From Actinomycetota bacterium (GTDB lineage: Bacteria; Actinomycetota; Actinomycetes; S36-B12): a stretch of 8,354 nt of DNA. This document shows positions 5,254 to 8,354 of this stretch, in pieces. How positions within the stretch are numbered: position 1 is the stretch's first letter; each line of letters opens with the position of its first letter. The stretch spans positions 1-8,354 of the forward strand of contig WLLZ01000076.1 in the NCBI GenBank assembly GCA_009700485.1, written 5' to 3'. The translations under genes were made by a program, and so were the position numbers. The notes below the pieces were generated by a model, which was given only the letters and a program-made list of their open reading frames with translations, ran no database searches and was not told the origin of the DNA.

Positions 5254-6918
5254 CTAGTCTAACCAAGAACGAACCGACACGCCGATGGCATCGAGGCGGT
5301 CTCTGGCGGTGCCGCGCGCCGATTCAAGTGCCCCCGGGCTGACCGGGATGACGACCTGTAGGTAGCACTTAATCTTGGGTTCGGTGCCACTTGGCCGCAC
5401 GATAATGCGCGAATCACCTTCGAGCATAAAGCGCAACCCATCGGTGGGTGGGAGACCGTCGACTCCTTGTTCAAAATCATCAAATGCGAGGACCTCGAAA
5501 CCGCCGACTGCGGTTGGAGTTGCGCCCCGAAGCTTGCGCATAATGTCGGCAATTAAGGTGACATCTTGAACGCGGACCGAGACCTGCTCGGTGACATAAA
5601 GCCCGTGTGCCAGCGCAAGCTCGTCGAGGACATCTTGAACGGTGCGCCCCGCCGCTTTCAAGTGGGCGGCCATTTCGACTATCAGCAAGGCGGCGGAGAC
5701 TCCGTCCTTGTCTTTGACCGCATCTGGGTCAACGCAATAGCCGAGAGCCTCCTCGTAGCCGAAACGAAGTTCGGGGATGTGGGCTATCCATTTGAATCCG
5801 GTAAGTGTTTGTTGGTATCGATGACCGGCCGACTCGGCAATTGCTTTAAGGAGTGTGCAAGAGACGATTGATTGCGCAAAGACACCGGGGGTGGCACCGC
5901 GCGAAATCATCCACCAGGCAAGCAGTGCGCCCACTTCATCGCCCCTGAGCGCGCGCCAGCCGTCGCTGGAGTTTTCGGTTGGTGCAGGTACCGCAACCGC
6001 GCAGCGATCGGCGTCTGGGTCATTGGCAATTACAATGTCGGCCGAATTCGCCCGGGCGGTCGCCAAGGCCAAATCCATGGCCCCGGGTTCTTCTGGGTTA
6101 GGGAAGGCCACGGTGGGAAAGTCTGGATCTGGCGTGAACTGCTCGGTTACCGGGATTGGTTGGGCAAAACCGGCGGCGTGCATGACCCGATCGACGACTA
6201 TGCCACCGACACCATGCATTGCGGTGTAGACGACATTGATATCGCGGGGCGCCGTTGGCGCAATCAACCCCGCGGTGCGGGCGATGTAGGCGTCCAGTAA
6301 GTCGTCACCGAGAGTTATCCAGTCATCACCCTGCGGAAGTTGTTCGATCTCACCACTTGCCGTGATAGCAGCGATGCACTCGCTGATATCAGTGTCTGCG
6401 GGTGGCACGATCTGGCTACCGGTGCCGAGATACACCTTGTAGCCATTATCGCGCGGTGGGTTGTGACTTGCAGTAACCATCACGCCGGCGGCGCAACCCA
6501 AATATCGAATAGCAAATGCCAAAACCGGGGTGGGTAGCGGCCGGGGGAGCACCATCGCGTTGATGCCTGCTCCCACCATGATCGCAGCGGTGTCATGTGC
6601 GAAAACATCGGAGTTGTGCCTAGCGTCGTAGCCGATTACGACCGCGCTCCCACCCGGGTGCAATTGGTTCAGATAACGGGCGAGCCCGGCGGCAGCTCGA
6701 ATAACCACCACGCGGTTCATGCGATTGGTGCCTGGCCCAAGTGGGCCACGGAGCCCGGCGGTGCCGAATTGCAAGGTGCCATTGAAAGCGTCAGCCAACT
6801 CCTGCTGAGCGGCTACGTCGCCGTTTTTTGTATTCGCAATAAGTTCTTCAAGTTCAAGTCGGGTTTGCGGGTCGGGGTCAATCTCTAGCCACTTATTTGC
6901 GGCCGCGAGGTCGCTCAC
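5254..6918 (-). CDS. Phosphohexomutase-superfamily enzyme, probable phosphopentomutase (PGM2-type)
   Basis: A 554-residue four-domain alpha-D-phosphohexomutase. Visible motifs: FGTAGLRG (51-58), the phosphoserine loop TASHNP with S151, the metal loop DPDADR (300-305; D300, D302, D304), TGFKW (373-377), the sugar-binding EEALGY (389-394), and the phosphate-binding RPSGTEPKIK (508-517). GPGTNRMN, PNPEEPG and DKDGVSAA are shared with the PGM2 branch, whose human member acts mainly as a phosphopentomutase. Homologues in mycobacteria are often labelled phosphomannomutase (pmmB). Between PNP and deoC, the sensible reaction is (deoxy)ribose-1-phosphate to the 5-phosphate; this is inference from context and subfamily. 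The GTG start at 6918 overlaps the PNP stop (GTGA), with no strong ribosome binding site, so translation probably depends on coupling. No key residue is missing. Confidence 0.92.
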   Translation of the reverse strand: MSDLAAANKWLEIDPDPQTRLELEELIANTKNGDVAAQQELADAFNGTLQFGTAGLRGPLGPGTNRMNRVVVIRAAAGLARYLNQLHPGGSAVVIGYDARHNSDVFAHDTAAIMVGAGINAMVLPRPLPTPVLAFAIRYLGCAAGVMVTASHNPPRDNGYKVYLGTGSQIVPPADTDISECIAAITASGEIEQLPQGDDWITLGDDLLDAYIARTAGLIAPTAPRDINVVYTAMHGVGGIVVDRVMHAAGFAQPIPVTEQFTPDPDFPTVAFPNPEEPGAMDLALATARANSADIVIANDPDADRCAVAVPAPTENSSDGWRALRGDEVGALLAWWMISRGATPGVFAQSIVSCTLLKAIAESAGHRYQQTLTGFKWIAHIPELRFGYEEALGYCVDPDAVKDKDGVSAALLIVEMAAHLKAAGRTVQDVLDELALAHGLYVTEQVSVRVQDVTLIADIMRKLRGATPTAVGGFEVLAFDDFEQGVDGLPPTDGLRFMLEGDSRIIVRPSGTEPKIKCYLQVVIPVSPGALESARGTARDRLDAIGVSVRSWLD

Positions 6919-7730
6919 GCGACCAGTCGAATCACCCGCGAGAGTAAATCGCCCATTCGAGCGGCGGCGGCTCTACCAGCTTCCAGGACCTCAAGGTGAT
7001 TAAGTGCCTGACCAGACATCCCGGCGGCCAAATTAGTCACCAGTGAGAGGCCCAAGATCTCCATTTTGAGTGAGCGAGCGACAATGGCTTCCAGTGCCGT
7101 GCTCATGCCCACGAGGGTGCCACCCATTGCGCGCACCATCTGAATTTCGGCCGGGGTTTCATACATCGGGCCACGAAATTGTGCATAGACCCCCTCGGGC
7201 AAACCCGGTTCGATGGTGCGGCATAGCTCGCGCAGGCGCGGTGAATACAGATCGGTCAGGTCAACGAAGTGCGCCCCGTGTAAAGGGGATGCTCCGGTGA
7301 GGTTGAGATGATCTCGAATCAGCACCGGGCTTCCGGGGGTCCAGCTGGCATCAAGGCCACCACAGCCATTGGTGAGCACCATTGTCTGGCAACCGGCCAT
7401 CGCCGAGGTGCGAACCGCGTGGGTAACAGCGTCGACACCAAGTTCTTCATAGAGGTGGGTGCGGCCCAGGAAGACAAGCACCGCGGTGCCGTCAGCGTCG
7501 ATGCTTCGGACCATGCCGGCATGCCCGGCAACCGCTGGTGGTGCGAAATGGGGGAGGTCAGTTACTGGGAACTCTGCCACCGTCCGGCCGAGTAAATCCG
7601 CGGCCGGCACCCAGCCCGAGCCAAGTACCACCGCGATCTGGTGGCTTGCTACCCCACTAAGGGCTGCGAGGGCGGCCGCGGCCTCGGTGGCATGGTCATT
7701 AGCGAGTTGAGTGGCCTCATTAGTAGTCAC
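6915..7730 (-). CDS. Purine nucleoside phosphorylase, trimeric class
   Basis: Phosphorolyses (deoxy)inosine and (deoxy)guanosine to base plus (deoxy)ribose-1-phosphate. The 271 residues fit the trimeric, mammalian-like class. Seen motifs: VLGSGW with S38, H70 in AGHAG, GRTHLYEE with R90 and H92 (phosphate binding), GPMYETPAE with E191 (base recognition), VGMSTALEAIVAR with M209 (sugar contact), VTN with N233 and NHLEV with H245. E191 plus N233 indicate specificity for 6-oxopurines, so adenosine would first need the deaminase encoded at 612. The start is GTG 7730. An in-frame TAA at 7742-7740 excludes an earlier start, although the ribosome binding site is weak. It follows the LpdA-like gene after 27 nt and its stop overlaps the mutase start by 4 nt. 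Usual gene names are punA or deoD; I leave the symbol open because the names are used inconsistently. Confidence 0.95.
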   Translation of the reverse strand: MTTNEATQLANDHATEAAAALAALSGVASHQIAVVLGSGWVPAADLLGRTVAEFPVTDLPHFAPPAVAGHAGMVRSIDADGTAVLVFLGRTHLYEELGVDAVTHAVRTSAMAGCQTMVLTNGCGGLDASWTPGSPVLIRDHLNLTGASPLHGAHFVDLTDLYSPRLRELCRTIEPGLPEGVYAQFRGPMYETPAEIQMVRAMGGTLVGMSTALEAIVARSLKMEILGLSLVTNLAAGMSGQALNHLEVLEAGRAAAARMGDLLSRVIRLVA

Positions 7731-7757
7731 GGGATGAACTTACCGCGTAACTCCAGG

Positions 7758-8354
7758 TTATCCGACCGCGAAGCGTAATCGCCGGGCTGCTTCGGCCACG
7801 GATCCGGAAAGGCTCGGGTAGACCGTGAAGGTGGCAGCGATTTGATCGACAGTTAGTCGTTGTTCTACCGCAATCGTAAGTGAGTGAATTAGTTCACTGG
7901 CATTAGGCCCGACGACGACGGCCCCGGCGATGATGCGAGTCTCGGTGCGACAGAAGAGTTTGACGAAGCCGTCACGGGTTTCCTCGATCTTAGCTCGCGC
8001 ATTAGCCGCGAGCTGCAACAAGACTACGTCACCGACGAAGCTGCCGTTGTCCAGATCGCGCTGCGAAACGCCAACAGTCGCAATTTCTGGGTTAGTAAAC
8101 ACCGTACTCGACACATGATGTAGTTCTAGCGGTGCGACGGCGTCGCCGAGCGCATGCCACATCGCGATGCGACCTTGCATCGCAGCGACCGATGCCAACA
8201 TCATTACGCCCGTGCAGTCACCTGCGGCGTAGACGCCGTTGACCGAAGTTCTTGAAACCCGATCGGTCACAATGAATCCGCGCTCGTCAAGCTCTACGCC
8301 GGCAGTTTCAAGCCCAATGGCGTCGGTGTTTGGTAAGGATCCAACCGCCATAAG
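7758..8354 (-). CDS. lpdA: LpdA-like NAD(P)H (quinone) dehydrogenase, C-terminal part (cut by right window edge)
   Basis: The frame is open to the right edge, so only about 198 C-terminal residues of a normally ~470-residue flavoprotein disulfide reductase-fold enzyme are present; the internal ATG at 8351 is not the start. Counting from that Met, AVGSLPNT leads into the second FAD contact GVYAAGDCTG (39-48), followed by the dimerisation domain (VFTNPEIATVGVS, 84-96). In dihydrolipoamide dehydrogenases the C-terminus carries a catalytic His-Glu pair (HPTxxE); here the site reads YPSLSG (178-183), so both residues are replaced. This fits the LpdA type known from mycobacteria (Rv3303c), an NAD(P)H:quinone reductase, rather than a true Lpd. 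The active-site cysteine region lies outside the window. It is the first visible gene of the operon and is also near the PNP and mutase genes in mycobacteria. Its metabolic link to nucleoside breakdown is unclear. Confidence 0.85.
   Translation of the reverse strand, partial: LMAVGSLPNTDAIGLETAGVELDERGFIVTDRVSRTSVNGVYAAGDCTGVMMLASVAAMQGRIAMWHALGDAVAPLELHHVSSTVFTNPEIATVGVSQRDLDNGSFVGDVVLLQLAANARAKIEETRDGFVKLFCRTETRIIAGAVVVGPNASELIHSLTIAVEQRLTVDQIAATFTVYPSLSGSVAEAARRLRFAVG

Noticed and set aside
5855..6300. Two overlapping plus-strand frames of 124 and 142 codons opposite the mutase
   Set aside because: They lie inside a continuous, fully conserved mutase coding region on the other strand and show no domain.
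1..8354. Insertion sequences, direct-repeat arrays, CRISPR, tRNA or attachment sites
   Set aside because: Nearly all bases are accounted for by seven metabolic genes, one transporter and one small gene; no transposase motif, spaced repeat or tRNA-like cloverleaf was recognised by reading.

Overview
The window looks like chromosomal DNA from an actinobacterium (Actinomycetota). GC content is mid-50s percent by eye. Four consecutive genes start with GTG, genes are packed with 4-base stop/start overlaps, and the neighbourhood (LpdA-type flavoprotein, trimeric purine nucleoside phosphorylase, PGM2-type mutase, DeoC, adenosine deaminase) is a known actinobacterial association. I cannot place it to genus. 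No mobile element, CRISPR array, tRNA or rRNA is visible.

Layout. Positions 1-527 (minus) hold the 5' part of an EamA-type membrane transporter that runs off the left edge. A short divergent promoter region (about 528-611) separates it from a plus-strand pair: adenosine deaminase (612-1763) and a small coiled-coil/one-helix membrane protein (1750-2007). A minus-strand operon fills the rest and converges on that pair. In transcription order it is the C-terminal part of an LpdA-like NAD(P)H dehydrogenase (8354-7758, cut by the right edge), purine nucleoside phosphorylase (7730-6915), phosphopentomutase-type mutase (6918-5254), deoxyribose-phosphate aldolase (5249-4317), a complete aldehyde dehydrogenase (4305-2836) and a short ALDH-like protein without a catalytic domain (2839-1976). 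The two convergent units overlap by 32 bp at their 3' ends.

Together the genes form an almost complete route for using purine (deoxy)nucleosides as carbon and energy source: deoxyadenosine to deoxyinosine (Add), to hypoxanthine plus deoxyribose-1-phosphate (PNP), to deoxyribose-5-phosphate (mutase), to glyceraldehyde-3-phosphate plus acetaldehyde (DeoC), and acetaldehyde to acetate (ALDH). The most interesting point is the ALDH pair. A full ALDH followed by a translationally coupled, cysteine-less ALDH-like protein has the domain content and combined length (489 + 287 residues) of the fused ALDH16 family, so this may be a split ALDH16 whose second subunit is a structural pseudoenzyme. The rest is coherent housekeeping/catabolic gene content; I found no evidence of a wholly new type of system.
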